This document shows positions 1-12,985 of a stretch of 64,000 nucleotides of DNA, piece after piece. The position numbers and the translations under genes are program-made. The notes under the pieces are model-generated. The model ran no database searches. It had not been told where the DNA came from and saw only the letters and a list, made by a program, of their open reading frames with translations. The stretch's first letter is position 1, and each line of letters begins with the position of its first letter. Source of the stretch: Trametopsis cervina (Eukaryota; Basidiomycota; Agaricomycetes; Polyporales; Irpicaceae); assembly GCA_022385755.1 (NCBI GenBank), contig MU278365.1, forward strand, positions 124,001 to 188,000, in the 5' to 3' direction.

Positions 1-377
1 CCAACGTGTGTCTCCGTTGTGCACCGCCGCCATGATCTGGCACAGGCAGCGCATCTGCCATATATACGCGTGAGATGGCTCGTAAATGTGCATGTGCATA
101 CTGTTGAAGCCCAGAGGGAATGTTGAATGCTAAGCGTACCGTATACACGACCGTTTGAGTCAATCAAGTGCGAAGCGCCTTTTCGGAGTTGAATGAATTG
201 TTTGTGTTCGGCACGTAATCAAACGGCCACCACCAGCATGCATGTTCGATACAGGCGACGGTTTCCAAGTTATAATAAACATCGGCGACAGAAAAGGTTC
301 GACTTCTGACATCGAACTTCCACCAGAATCCACGTCGATTTATCCTACACCGTCATCTGTTTGTCCCGCTTGTTCCA

Positions 378-473
378 ATGGGCGACGTCGCCAACTCTTC
401 AATGGATGACGTCGAAAACCTTTCAGTGGACGACGTCGCAGACTCTTCAACGGACGACGATCAAACTCTTCCA
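378..473 (+). repeat. Four imperfect 24-bp tandem repeats at the start of copy 1
   Basis: Four head-to-tail units of 24 bp each begin with ATGGGCGAC, ATGGATGAC, GTGGACGAC or ACGGACGAC and end in a TTCA-like triplet. Read in the ATG frame they give eight-residue units such as MDDVENLS and VDDVADSS. The fourth unit is diverged and appears one base short in its middle, which shifts the frame before exon 1 ends. The other copies have only one such unit, so this is a local expansion in copy 1. Confidence 0.75.
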
Positions 474-1220
474 TCTACGCGCAGCGAGATCAGGAAGAGG
501 CTAAGATGAGACGATTGGTATGTCTGTCATCCACTCACGCTACACGTCGTCTGCTTACTCGTCACTCTTGGGCAGGCCTGGGACAGGTATCTGGTAAACT
601 ACAAAGGCAGGCCATTTTTGCTGTCAGAATGTCATCCCCATCTCCGTCCAGATCCTACCATTGTCTACTACGACATTGGGGTCACCCCGGATGAACTGGG
701 AGCTTACGCGTGCAAGCATGGTTTCTTCCCAAACGAACATGGCGAAACAGAAGATGCCCGGTGGGTACATGCCTGGGAATGCGCTCTCGCTCTTCTCAGC
801 AAGAAAGCCAATTTCGAACTTGATCTGCGGGTCCCTGTTTCGCCTGATTTTAGTCTGGCCATCAGCGTGTACTCGAACATCGTGTTCGCAACCAATGGGC
901 TCGAGCGTAAAGATATGCACAAGATAGTCAACGCCGTCTTACGGGAGCTAGGGTTTGTCAGGCCACCTCTGTGACACTATGATTTGGATATGTATGAGGG
1001 CGTGCTTCAGTTGGGATGGACTCCACCGACTGAGGAGGAATTGGAACAGTACAAAGTTGCGTATCGAGAATTCTGCGGCATTAGTATGGAATGTGAGTGT
1101 CAAATGGTTGGTACGCCGTGTACGTTCTGACATTCTCAATAAACTTCAGACGATCCTGTGGAGCGTATATATCGGGGAGTTGACTGCACGGACGCCGCTA
1201 TTCCACCGGCAGAAGAGTAA
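378..1220 (+). pseudogene. Decayed copy 1 of a lineage-specific gene family (function unknown)
   Basis: This region aligns with the intact copies starting at 1632 (+) and ending at 34179 (-), with the same three-exon plan. The first intron (about 518-575) starts GTATGTCTG and the second (about 1084-1140) starts GTGAGTGTC. The middle exon keeps the family core, such as FELDL and VSP followed by a VYSNI block. Two lesions are visible. At 972-974 the codon matching a Trp in both other copies is TGA. Upstream, the frame of the ATG at 378 does not match the frame of the conserved exon 1 end, consistent with one base lost near 445. The next in-frame Met (506) would leave only four residues before the first intron. 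I recognise no domain. It could still make a truncated protein, but pseudogene is the simpler reading. Confidence 0.7.
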
Positions 1221-1564
1221 CTTAACATCCGTTGCGCACTGCTGCCGCCGCCATGGTTCGTACATGAGTATGAGCAGACTATTGATGTCCGGTGGTGTGA
1301 ACGCTCAATGCTATGCGTACAAGTCGTGTTCGTGTACACAACCGTTGAAGGAGCCTCTTTTTGATGTTAAACTGTCTGTGTTTTCCACCTTGTCATGTTT
1401 CGGTACTCCCGTAGTGTTATCCATTATCAACCAAGCAGTCTTAGCTTTAAATGGCATACGTCATAAGACCACTAACAGTACGTTAGACATGCAAGGGTTC
1501 CGCGACACATGCGCCCTGTTCCCAAGTAATAAATATCAGAGACAGAAAACGGTCAGCCTCCGAC

Positions 1565-2545
1565 ATCGAACTTTCACTACCGTCTACATTTACTTATCCC
1601 GCACCGTCATCTGCCCTTTCCACTTGGACCGATGGATTACCTAACAGATTCTGCCAACACTGCGCGGCCAGATCGGGAGGAGCTCCAGAACAGGCGAGCA
1701 GTATGTTTATCATGCACTCAGGCTACACGTTGTTTGCTCACTCGCCACTCCTGGGCAGAACTTTCGTAAGACTCAGACAAAATACAAAGCCAGCCGGTTT
1801 TTATTACCAGAATGTCACCCCTCTCTCCGTCCAGGCCCAACCCTCGTCTACTACGGTGTTGGTATCCTCCAGGAGGAGCTGGAAGCTTACGCGGAGAAGA
1901 ATGGTTTCTTCCCAAACGAACACGGCTTTGACGAAGTCAGCCAGTGGCTGCACGCGTGGCATTGCTCTCTTGCCCTGTTCAGCAAGAAAGCTAATTTTGA
2001 ACTCGATCTGGCAATCACTGTTTCCCCCGACTATGATCTGGTCATCGCCGTGTACTCAAACATTGAATACATGAGGAATCCGCTCTCTCTCAAAGACGAG
2101 AAGGAAGTAGTCAGCATCATTGCACAGGAGCTAGGGGTTCGCAGGAAAGCCCGGTGGCACTACGACTTTGATGCGTTACAGGGTGCGTATCAATGGGACT
2201 GGACTCCGCCGACCAAGGAGCAAGTGGAAAAGATTAGGGCTGAATACAGAAAGTGTCGCATGATTTTGGAATGTGAGTCTCAAGCAGTTGATGTGCCACG
2301 CATGTCCTGACATCCTGATAAAACCGCAGACGACCCCGAGAGAAATATTTGTCGGGGAGTTAAGTGTACCGATGATGGTATTCCACTGACAGGAGATGTG
2401 GTTCATACCACGGCCGAGTAGCCCTTACACGAGCTTTAGGGTCTTGCATATTTGTGGAGATTACTGGTTGCTTTCTATGTGTCCCTCTGTCTGCCTGCAC
2501 TGCGTGCACGCGCGAGTTGACCACATGTTTGTCCGTTTTGCACTC
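1565..2545 (+). repeat. Left arm of a nearly 1-kb inverted repeat
   Basis: This stretch matches the reverse complement of 33265-34245. The match covers the whole copy 2 gene plus short flanks: upstream from the shared CATCGAACTTTCACTACC, downstream to a shared ACATGTTTGTC. Beyond these points the sequences diverge. Arm ends are approximate, set by eye. Confidence 0.8.
1632..2421 (+). CDS. Lineage-specific hypothetical protein, copy 2 (intact)
   Basis: Exons are 1632-1700, 1759-2272 and 2330-2421, giving 224 residues. The start is chosen because copy 3 has the matching ATG at the same distance from the GTATGT donor, and exon 3 restores an open frame to TAG. No signal peptide, membrane segment or known domain is visible. 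The protein has a charged N terminus (DREELQNRRA), a central block VYYGVGILQEELEAYA, a FELDL motif followed by VSPDYDLVIAVYSN, a Trp-rich stretch WDWTPPT, and ends in TAE. The ORF without splicing would stop inside the second intron, so splicing matters for the C terminus. It is about 95% identical by eye to the inverted copy at 33.4-34.2 kb. Function is unknown; conservation of frame in two copies suggests it is or recently was coding. Confidence 0.75.
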
Positions 2546-2742
2546 TCTTTGTGGAGATCACTAGCTGTCTTCTGTGAATATTTGTTTTTAATCTACCGTA
2601 ACTACTTAATGAACAACGACTCGAGACGTTCCGATTGAGTCGGGCACATTCAGCCACAGACTATGCATGAAACTCATAAGTCTCATAGTGAAGAAGTACA
2701 AATACATCTAACAAATACAACATGATCTCAACACCGGTATGC

Positions 2743-5265
2743 TCAATGACCAGACTGCATAGCCTCAAACTCAGCCGTAAACTCATCCATCGCATCGAGC
2801 GTCTGCGCAATGTGCACGAAGCCGAGCTTCTCCTTCTTGCTCGCAGCGAGCGAGCTCGCCGTCCTCGTCGCGTTTTTGATCTGCCTGCCGTTGATGTTGC
2901 GGTTCGCGAGCTTGGCGATCAGGTCTTCGCTGAACTCGGGCCCGCCGACGTCGACGCCGACCTTCGTCAGGAACGCGCGCCAGACTTGCATCTTCGCGTC
3001 GGTGGTGAGCTCTTGGAAGTGCAGCGCGACATGGATACGCGAGAGGAAGGCCTCGTCGAAGGTTTTGACGCGGTTCGTCGTCAGGAAGAGGATGCCGCGG
3101 TAGTACTCGATGTGTCTCAGGCTGTGGATTGTGAGTAGGAGTTTCTCCGCGAATAGAGAACAGATACGTACAACACAGCGACCATCGCGTTTCGCTCCAG
3201 GGCATGCAGTGAGCGTTGTTCCAGGAAGACATCAGCCTGAGAACAGAAAAGGGGATCAGCATCGCATCCCACGCAGATCTACACATCCAGCGAACGTACC
3301 TCATCAATGAGAACAATCGCTTTCCAGCTAGTGGCAATGTCGAAGGTCTGTTGGAGCGTCTGATCTAACGCCATGGCGTTCGTGCCAACGTCGCCTCCGC
3401 CAACCACATACAACGGCCTCCGCACATGCTCTGACGTCGCTTCGGCAGACAGCGTCTTTCCTACACCTGGGGGTCCGAAAAGGTTGATCACCAGACCGTG
3501 TCCCTTTCCTTGTATGAAATCGTCGAACCCGAGGTCGTTGTTGTGTGCTTCTACGAGAGATTGGAGCAGGGTCTTGCGGTCGCGGGGGAGGACGAGATTG
3601 CGGAACGCCTCGTCGTTCCACACGATGGGGGAGATTCTCTCGACGTTGAACTCAACTGGAAGCGATACGTGAGTTGCGAACGCAGGTAATGGTAGTGCGA
3701 CTTACGCCAGAGCTTGTCAGACAAACTGAAGCCGTAGACTGTGGGTGACGCCAGAAGCAGCTCGTTGTCGGTCAATTCGACCGTGGTCTCATCCTGGTTC
3801 ACCTTCGAGACATGGAGGGTGGGGATATCACGATCTGTGAATGATGTTCGCGTCAATAGTACAGCAGAAGTCAGAAGCGCGAACGACTTACTGAGGTCAT
3901 TGTTCGGAGGCGGAGGGGCAGACCAGTCGACCTGGTTATCCGGCTGTTCTGGCTTCATCACAGGGAACTCGTAATTCGCGTTCAATCTTCTGAAATTATC
4001 ACGGTCGACCATAACACGCGCATTCAACTGAGAACAGGAATAAGGTAAGTGATATGATCATGGATGGAAGCTGCAGGTCCATACGTTGTACTTTGCATAT
4101 TTCTTAGCTGAGCCTTGGCCCACGGCGAACGCAGCCGTCCCGTTGTAGTGCATGTGGTGGATACCCCGAAGCGACGCCCATTTCTTGCCTCTAGCAACGA
4201 GCTTGGCACGCAGCTCCGTCTCATTCGCGTGGTGCTGGACAGGATAAGCGTCGAGAGTGCTGATCTTGATCGTGCCAGGGAAAGGCGCGATGATCACTCG
4301 ACTCTGTACACGACCAAACGCGTGTCCGGAGCTGGCCTTGCGCACTTCAGCGTTGATGGAGTGTTCCACGCCCCAAGAGCCGTTGAAGTCGCCGTCCACC
4401 GCGTCGACGCTTTCACAGCGCATGTCGTAGAAGTAGCCTCCCATAGTACTCGTCTTGTTGACAGAGATAAGTTCGACCGCACGAGGCTCGCCTGTCACGG
4501 GGCATGTGGTGTACAGTATAGAGCGGGGAACCATGAGCATGTTGACCAGTTCGAACGTGATCTCTCCGTGGGACGTGAGCCGTTTGAAGGTTGCGATTGT
4601 GGACTTGTAATCCCGGTTTAGATAGTCAATCAGAAGACCCGCAGATGACATTGTATATGTCTCTTCAGTAGAACGATGCTTCTTCTTTTTGAGGTCGTCA
4701 TGATACTTCTCGAAGTTCGGTAGAAACGCGAGGAGGACATGAGGGTCCAACTGTGAACAAATATCTTGTCAACAATCTGTACGGGATGCATACTGTGGAT
4801 AATTACCGTAATAGGATCAGCGTTCCATGAGATGCCTGGAAGTTCCTGGATAACGTCCTTGCAGGCTTGCACGAGATAATGGCTCTTGATGATCACCGAG
4901 AAAGAGGGCTCTTCTTCCTTGCGAGATAACGTGCGCACGACAACGAAGCAGTACTGTGCCCATTGGTCATTACTGCCGGACGAGCTACCAATGGGCAGCA
5001 TCTCGGGCGTAACTTTGTCCCCCATATTCTTGTACTTCCATGTCTTGGTCCAGCGACTATAATAGTAGTCTACCCTCTTAACCTTAAGGTTGGGCGGGGG
5101 GAGCGATGCAGCAGGCGCCATGAGTGCTGCTGTGGACGCAGAGTCTTCTGCACCTCCGATAGTTGACCCCGTATCGTCAGCCTGGTTGTGGGCTTTCTCG
5201 CTCACGGGGTCCAGCACGGTGCTGGCCACGCTGTTGCGCTTTGAGAGGCTAATATAACGACGCAT
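2743..5265 (-). CDS. AAA+ ATPase with N-terminal DUF7025-like region
   Basis: Seven exons (4807-5265, 4085-4750, 3892-4027, 3706-3834, 3300-3655, 3172-3236, 2743-3121) give 729 residues. The N-terminal half resembles the DUF7025-type region common in fungal AAA proteins: a recognisable stretch runs from LDPHVLLAFLPNF through HHMHYNGTA. The C-terminal half carries Walker A GPPGVGKT, Walker B IVLIDEADVF, a sensor-1-like FLTTNR and an arginine-finger-like SRIH, followed by a helical lid. This is a single-ring-module ATPase. The substrate cannot be read from the sequence; the family is largely uncharacterised. The N terminus is Ser/Ala-rich and low complexity, with no targeting signal I would trust. 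The gene lies convergently with copy 2. All introns are 50-63 nt. Confidence 0.85.
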
Positions 5266-7016
5266 GATAGGGGATGAGAAGGGGAGGGTGAAGAGAACCC
5301 AGAGGCTGATCTACGTCTTATACGCCTTCAGCATCACCGCAGCCATCACAGAGATACGGGTGTGGACAGACTTGGCTTCCATGAGAGCGGCTATGCTGAC
5401 TCGATATTGACCTGGCGGACCCGCTAATGCCAATTAGTTGCGCAGCCTCGTACCCTTTCCATAGATCTTCGGTCCTAATAGCCACCATTCATGGAAAGGA
5501 GCGCAACGTTGACTCAACGTGAACACTTCGGAGAACAACCCTGAATTAACGCGGTGCAGGCGGTGGCCCGTTTTCTGCCTCCACGATTTCGATCCATATA
5601 CAGCGTGGCATTTTCAAGCACCCGTGGACGAATGAGAAGCTGATTGTAGTCAAAGCTGTTCCACAAGCCTATGATGCTGCACAGCACTCTCAGCGTTAGC
5701 ATTTACATTGGCGTCGATGACACTCACCGCTCGCATTGACAGATTTACGATCGCGCATCTCAGGGCGTAAAGCAGGGCGAGCCTTGCCTGCAATGTACAA
5801 TGGGAACTAGCTTGCCAACAGGATAATTGGTCGTGAGTGACAGAATTGCGGGAGCAGTGCTCGAGGCTAACAGCGCCCTAACTCGTGCAAACAACTTCTC
5901 TGCTTCCCGCAGACGCCTACGTGGATTGTACATGACGCCCACCAAGGAAGTTCCAAGCCATCCCTTGTTTTTTATGCCCGTACAGCACAACATACCTTGC
6001 GACTTAGCTGGGTAGCAAGCACCACCGCCTCGACTTCGTGACATTGTGGGCACAGTAACTGCTCCCAAATCACTGATATGGCCAGAAGAAGGCAGCGATG
6101 CTTTGTTATCTTGCCGAACAATCCAATCGACAGTCATCTGAATCCTGACCACTTCGAATCTCTCACACAGATTGACGGCGAGCGTACCACAGCCAATGAT
6201 GATCTTTGGGGGGTAATACGTGACGACGTCTCTGCGTGCATCCCCCTAGCTAAGGCAAAAGAGTTGAATTATCAGCGCGGACTGCATCTAGAGCGTGTGT
6301 CCCATGAACGTCGGAGTTTCCGCAGGAGAGTATCGAAAGCGCCAACGAGACGAACCTGGAGAGAAACATGACGCTAACCCTGGATGCAGTGTGCTATTAC
6401 AGTAAGGGTCTCCTGCAGGCCCGCCGAAGTGAGACAGTCGTAGACCTCAGTCATGACACTGCCTTTTGTTTTAGAGCGCTGTCACGCGCAAGCCCTTTCC
6501 GACCTCCTCCATCCAGTACAGTACAGTACATTTCTACGAGGGTTTTTATACCGCACGACACAGGATATAATTTCATGTGAAAATGTCGCAGAAGGATAGG
6601 TATCATTCTCTCGAAAGGAAGAGCTACGAGCTGATCAGCATGCACGTCGAGTATTCTTGAAAAGGAAGCGTCGAGCAGCGTGGCATAAACACACAGATCG
6701 GTCGCCAGTCTCCAAAGACTTCAGGTGAGCGTGTATGTTCAGGATCATCTGTGAGATGAGATACAGTCAAAGACTAGATACATCGGCGTAGCAAAGCGTT
6801 CATTATAATATAAAAGCTCGGTTTATGTATTTCGGGGGGTCGTGAGCGCGACTGCGAAGCGTAAGCAGGTCGCCTAAGAAGAGGGGTAAATGTCCGTTCC
6901 GCTAAGTAACAGGCAAGATATGCATGACAATGTAGAAGAGTGTCCAGTGTGGTGGTAAGATGCGGGGAGGGTACAGGTGCATAGTCTATGGAGTGAATTA
7001 AATCGTAAGTGTCCAA
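5266..7016. other. Intergenic region, no gene seen
   Basis: About 1.75 kb lies between the ATPase start and the glucan synthase stop. Short ORFs exist on both strands but none shows a recognisable protein or a convincing splice pattern. It should hold the ATPase promoter. A short run of CAGTA units (CAGTACAGTACAGTACA) sits at about 6514-6530. I see no tRNA. Confidence 0.5.
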
Positions 7017-10000
7017 TCAGATGCTCTGGCAAATGGAACAGCTGAAATGTAGTTCTTGGCGGAAAACAAGAGCTGTAAAGTAGCACGTTAGCTATGCCTC
7101 ATTTGTACAATGTTCGAACACTTACGAGCGATGATCAAGGCCGCGAAGATGACAAGGGATAAGATGAATACAAGACCGTACTTGATGACCTAACGATACA
7201 CAAGCATGAGTACTCTGGTATTTTTGACATATGCTTAAAACTCACAATCAAGCGACGTTGACGTTTTTGTTTGATGGAGTACAACGGTGCGCGGATCTGT
7301 TGCGACGGTCGCAGCCAGACTGAGACGTGACGTTAGAGCGAGGTTATGCAGATGAAGTGGCAACAACTTACAGAGCAGCATCGAGTGCAAACGATCAATG
7401 TACGGAATGAGAATAGGTGGAGTGAGGAGGAAAAGGAGAATGTGACATGTGAGGAAGTCGGAACTCCACAATGACAGCTCGATAGTCTTGACAACGAACT
7501 CGCGCGCAGGTTGCGACATCGCGTACGTGCCAAGCCCACGTCCGTACCACTTGCCGGTCCACCAGGCCCTGTTGGTCTCGTCATGCTTGAACTCACGAGA
7601 GAGGAATACCGCGATGAGCGTCTTGTGGACGGCACGTTGGATGAAGATGACGGCGATCAGACCAAGTACAGCGTGCGACACGTTCCAGAGCTCCAAGAAC
7701 CACTGTACAGAATGTGAATAATACACGGATAGAATAGAAGCGACAAGCTTACCAGGAACTCGAAGAACGCGATCATACCAATCGTACCGAGCGAGTGAGC
7801 GATGAACGCCATGACAGCTCCGAACTTCGGGAACTTCGTGTCCAAGAACGGTCCAAGGAAGATGGAGAACATGAACTGCACCAAGAGGACCGCAGCATTC
7901 CATACGATGGGACCCAACGACACCACCGCAATACGGATGAGAGGGCTGGCAGGTTGTCTTCCGTCGCGGTCGGGGAAAGACTTGACGAACATGTAGGCGA
8001 TGACGAACAGCACAGCCATGACGATGGGGAAGATGACCTCCGAGAATATGACCGCCCTCCAGCCCGCACGTGGAACATCGCCAGACAGCTTCTCCGATGG
8101 GTGGCCAAGCTTCTTCTTCTTGTAGCCAGTGATCATAGTGCGAGACAAGCGGCAGTACCCAATCCACGAGTTAGAGTGAGCGCGAGAGTTACCACGGTTC
8201 ATCCATCGTAAGAATTCGCTGCAATTAGGTGTCAGAGTCAGACGCGTATGCAAAATAGAAGCCAGAGAAAACGTACCGATAGTCAATGACGAAGTCCGCG
8301 AACGAGAACTGGTGGGGGTTGAACAGGAACGGAGCGATGCACAGCGAGAGAATGGACACCCAGAAGTAGGTGATCCATCCGGTCCACAACGTCAACGTCA
8401 CATACAGCAACATGATCAAGGTACGCATGCCAAGGTAGATGCTAGGACCAGCGAACCGCGAGTACAAGATGCTGAACGATATCCTGGTGACAGCGAAACC
8501 ACGACCGGTTGCGATGTAACGCGCACCACCAAATGTGAGATTGCTTGCGATTGAGTGCGAGGAGATCTGTGTGGCGAAAACTTCGAATGCGGGAGAGAGG
8601 GAACCGAAGTGCTTCGCGAGTCGCCTAACAGCCTTGACCGTGCCACGCTCAACCAATTCTGTGACAGACTTAGCATAACAAATCGAGCGAACAAAGATTG
8701 TGTGACTCACCCTGAAGGAAAAGGGGCAAGAAAGCGATCATGAACACCAGGAAGATACTGATGATAGACCTGTCGATCCACTCGAAGACGGGCTGGAGGT
8801 TGTAACAGCCTGTCTTGCCAATAAACGCACCGGACTTGCTGTACTGACAGATTTCAAGCTGCGAGTTGAGCGTTCCAAGGAAGACCACTGCAAACAACAC
8901 CGTCAGATCAGGGAAACACGGAAACGACACCAGAACTCACTCGTGACAACAAAGACCTGGATCGAGAGAATAACCAACATGTTGTTGATGTGGAATCCCG
9001 GGTGGCCGTAGTAGAACGTCAAGAAACGGTCGATGGGCAGTTGCGTGCCGAGGTAGTAGTATTCACGACTCAGCATCTGCTCACCCATACCGGTACCAAT
9101 CTTCGTCTGGAAGTTCAAGATGGTTCCGAACCCGAGATCACGACCCTTTCCGCACTGGTAGTACTCAGTATGCTTGATGCGACCACCGCGACCGAACGCG
9201 GTCATGCCGGCGTAAATATCTTCGTTCAGATGGAGACCCTTCTGAGCCTTCGAAACGCCGCCACGAGTAGTCATGTACAGCGCGTTGAGGAAATCCGGGT
9301 GACCGTAATGCAGCTTGCCTCCGATCCATGCCAGCGAACGCGCCGCGAGTGTACCGAAAGTTTGTTCCTTGCCGGCAGCCAAGTCACCGAGGATACCAAT
9401 GTTCTCGGAGAAGATATACTCCCTAGCACCGACGATGGCGACGGGCGACTTCTTGAACTCCTTGTGGCCCCACTGTGCGTACGGACTCTGGTTCGTGACG
9501 GCGTATTCTTCGAATTCACCGAGAACGTTACGAATCTTCAGACATTCCTCGAGATAGTTATCCTGGTTGGCATCGATGAGCTGCAAGTATTCGCCGCGGT
9601 AGAAGATGATAGCATGGTTCTGGTTGTCCGATTTGCCGTCACCGAGAATAGGGTTACCAGGAAGCTCAATACGGAACTTCGGCCTGCGACGACCAGTCTC
9701 GGGAATGAATTCGGAGTGTCCGTCGATGAGTGCCGAGAAGAGACGAGGGTCGCCACCCTCCTTGCGAGGAGGTTCTTCTTCCAAGTACGCGATCTGGAGG
9801 TCAGGGTACGCGCGAAGCAAGAACTCCGCATTCTCCTGTTCCTCCCGGTTGAACTTCGAGTACCGTTGCATCGAGACGACAAACTTGAACTTGCGGCGGG
9901 CCATGCGTTCCAGCTCACGCTCGAGCTTGTCCGTGTTACCACCAAACAGCTGCACGACCTCCGGGTTCTCCACGCGGTACAGAAGCTTGATAGCCTTGCC

Positions 10001-12985
10001 GTAGTTCATCATACCCGAGACCGTGCGGTACAGAGTTTGTGCCCTGAGCGACGCCCAGATACGTGTACGGAGAGTGAACTCGGGAGCGGCGCTCTTGAAA
10101 CCAATACAGTAGAACGGAAGATCGTCGGTCTTCGACTGACCCTTCTCATCAGTGCCGAAGGGACTGGGACCGTTGTACATCGCGGACTCCTCTGCGAGAA
10201 TCTTGGTATCCTTGACGAAGTTATCCCATTCAACCGGGTGCAGCTGCTTGAGGTACTCTAGCAGCGTGACGCGGGTGTTCTGATCTTCTTCACGGATGAT
10301 CTCGCGGAGCGAAAGTAGAATCTGTCGATGTAAATCGTTAGCGGTCGCTGCTATGCAAGCTTCATTTTAACGTACCTTCTCGCTGTAGTGAGGGGTAAGA
10401 ACCGTGAACGTAGGCATGGCGTCAACCGGAAGGGGCTCCGGGATAGCAGTTGTGAGGGACTGAGCAAAGAACGAGATACGACGCTCAGCCTCGCTGCCGG
10501 GAGGGAAGAATTCGCCCTTGAAGCCCTTATCGCTCTGGGAAATGAAGAACGCGGGCGCACGGAGCGTGCGTCTTCCCTCTTGGCCAGTGTCTACCTGGTG
10601 GTATAACAGCTTCTGCACATGCTCAATGGAGAGCAGATGCTCTCGGTACATGGAGATGATGATGGCGTTCCATATTTGTGAGACGAGTACCTACAGGAGC
10701 GCGGTTAGCGGGGTAGAAAACACCATTGCGAGGACCAAACGCACCTTCGGCTTGTATTTGACTTCCATGTCCGCGGTCGCCAACAACTTCGAGTATATCC
10801 GCTTTGGTAGCCTGGTGAAGATGTCCTTCCACGGAGTCCAGATGGAGAGACCAAGACTGAAGGAGCGGGCAATGCTGAAGACCGTGTTCCAGATAATCCA
10901 CCACAAGAAAGTATCAAGGAAGAAGAGCACGAGATCCATGATGTACATGATAGTGAGGGTGAACGCAGCCTGGTTTCGGCAGAGAGCATTGCCGAAATAC
11001 TTGTCGTTACAGCCTTGGACCTTCATGTTGACCATCACACGAATAGGGTTCTTGAAACCTTGCGTGAGGAAGAAGTAGGACTCGGTGAGCTTGCAGCTAA
11101 AGACCAGAAGCCACAGAGCAAATGATGCAGCACGTGCCGTAGGCTTGAGTGTCGGGTAGCTGGCGGTGAATGTCTGGCTGGCAAGATATTTCCTGGACTT
11201 CCCGGCAACTCTGTCGCCGAACATGCGCCCAGACGGGAGCGTAGCAAACAAGAGAGTCGCAACGACGGAGATGAAGAACTGGACGATACCGAGGATGAGG
11301 GCAAGTGAACCGTTAGGAGAGGAGCTTTCAGCAATGGCGATATAGAACGTTGGTCCAGCGGTGAGTGCGAGCGTAACAATCAGGAAGAGTAACCGGCGAG
11401 TGAGATGTGAGGTGTTGTTCCATGTAGTTGGGATGTACGAGAACTCAGCCAACGTAGCGGCTATCATAATTACCGTTGCGACTGCACCTCCTAGAGCGGT
11501 CGCTGACCATCTCAGAGGCGTCGAGTTGAACCCGTTGTATATTGTCGGGGAGTTGTATGCCGTGTAGAACCAGTACACCGCAATGTGGATGACCCATATT
11601 CGGTTGAAGTTGACAAGAAGGTGACCAAATGAACGTTTCTCGTAATATGTCTTGAAGAAAACACGGTTCCAGTCGATCTGACTGAAGCGCATGAAACGTT
11701 GCGCAGGCGCCAGATCAAGAAGGCGAGTCTGTTCGACTGAATAAGCATTCTTTTCTGAAGCGCTGAGAGTCGTGTGGACATTACCTTGTCGTAGAGGACT
11801 ATACGAGCGATGCCCTCCGGATACCAGAACAATTGGTTCACGTCATCATAACCGATGATAGCGGCATGATCTCTCTCACGACGAACGAACTTTCCATCGA
11901 CCACCTCGTAGCCTTGATCCCTAATGAAGCGGTAGAGAGGCTTGACCACCGAGTGAAGGTAGAGACCTTCGGGTACGGCGTCCATGCGGTTCTGGCATTC
12001 AGGAGAGCGGTAGTAGTCGTCCGCGCACTTGAAGATGAAACATAAACACTCGGGAACAAAGCGAACCTGCGCGGCCTCGCCCCAACAGAGTAGCCATAGC
12101 GCGATCTGGCGCATACGGTCGTACTGCGACATGTTGTTCATGGCCTGCCGCCAGCGATCGAGCGCACTGTTGAGCGACTTCTGAGTGGAAGGTTTGCCAC
12201 CTCGCTTGACCGAACGCAGACGTTGCAGGCCAGGGTTTTGCGTCTGTCCTACGGCATCGTCGAGATCGAGCTGTGCGGCGAAATACCACTTCCGGTAGTT
12301 TGCGTGTTGACCGCCAATGTAGTCCGCATGCAATGTAAGAAGGGCCTGGTCCGGAGACATCCGAGAGGCTCTACTGTCCAGCAGTTGCATGGTGAAGTCG
12401 AACTGCGCAAGCGTTAGCGCTCAGGCCTTAAGGAAGGTAGACGGGCTACGCACCATGTTCCTCATGGAATCCCGCTGGAAACCGAATTTCTGCGTCAAAT
12501 CAAGGAAGATGTCCTCAATTTCCTCCTTCGACAATGGGATCCGGCGGTCCGCGCTCCAAGCTGGGTAAGGCTCATGACCGCCCGCAGAGTCCATGAACGT
12601 CGGTGTTGAGGACTCTGAGATACCCATCCGTGGAGGGCCCAGGGAGTCTGTTGAAGGGGGGAACTTGCCGTAGACGTCCACATCCGAGTCTGTGTCACCT
12701 TGCGCTGAGGAGGACGTGTAAGCTGATATTGGTAGGCAATATAGAGTACTTACGGCCATACTCGTACGACATGCCCTGGTCATCGTGATCATAGCGATCG
12801 TCGTCGTTCGCATTGTTACTGCTGTCCGAGCCGTATGTGTCTCGGTTGCGGCCATATTCATGTTCCGAGTCGTTATCGTAGTAGCGAGGGTCTTGTCCGT
12901 TGCTGAAGGGATCGTGTGGGTCTGAAGAGGGCGGCGACGAGCTGTATACGCCCTCGTGGCTGCGTGAGCCAGAGCGTCCAGCCAT
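7017..12985 (-). CDS. FKS1: 1,3-beta-D-glucan synthase catalytic subunit
   Basis: Thirteen exons with 12 introns of 49-58 nt give 1776 residues, normal for basidiomycete Fks proteins. It polymerises UDP-glucose into cell-wall beta-1,3-glucan at the plasma membrane. The N terminus is hydrophilic and Asp/Tyr/Ser-rich. An FKS1 dom1-like region follows ([21 protein letters not shown]), then an N-terminal membrane block. The large cytoplasmic catalytic domain contains [93 protein letters not shown] and [14 protein letters not shown] second membrane block and a short Cys-containing tail (terminal exon 7017-7072) end the protein. The residues at the echinocandin hot spots differ from yeast: FLTQGFKNP at spot 1 and EWIDRSII at spot 2. 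The largest exon is 8941-10321. The start at 12985 is the first Met in frame. Confidence 0.96.

Noticed and set aside
955..1644. A 229-aa ORF across copy 1
   Set aside because: It is a shadow frame that runs through the second intron and beyond; its translated sequence shows no family core.
5266..7016. A hidden gene in the 1.75-kb gap
   Set aside because: ORFs such as 5760-6152 (-) and 6078-6371 (+) show no consistent splicing or recognisable family.
7449..8211. Plus-strand ORFs inside FKS1
   Set aside because: They are reverse-strand shadows of FKS1 exons with biased composition and no conserved motif.
8990..10261. A 423-aa plus-strand ORF opposite the FKS1 catalytic exon
   Set aside because: Its length comes from the high GC and strong codon bias of the opposing exon; the FKS1 frame is the conserved one.
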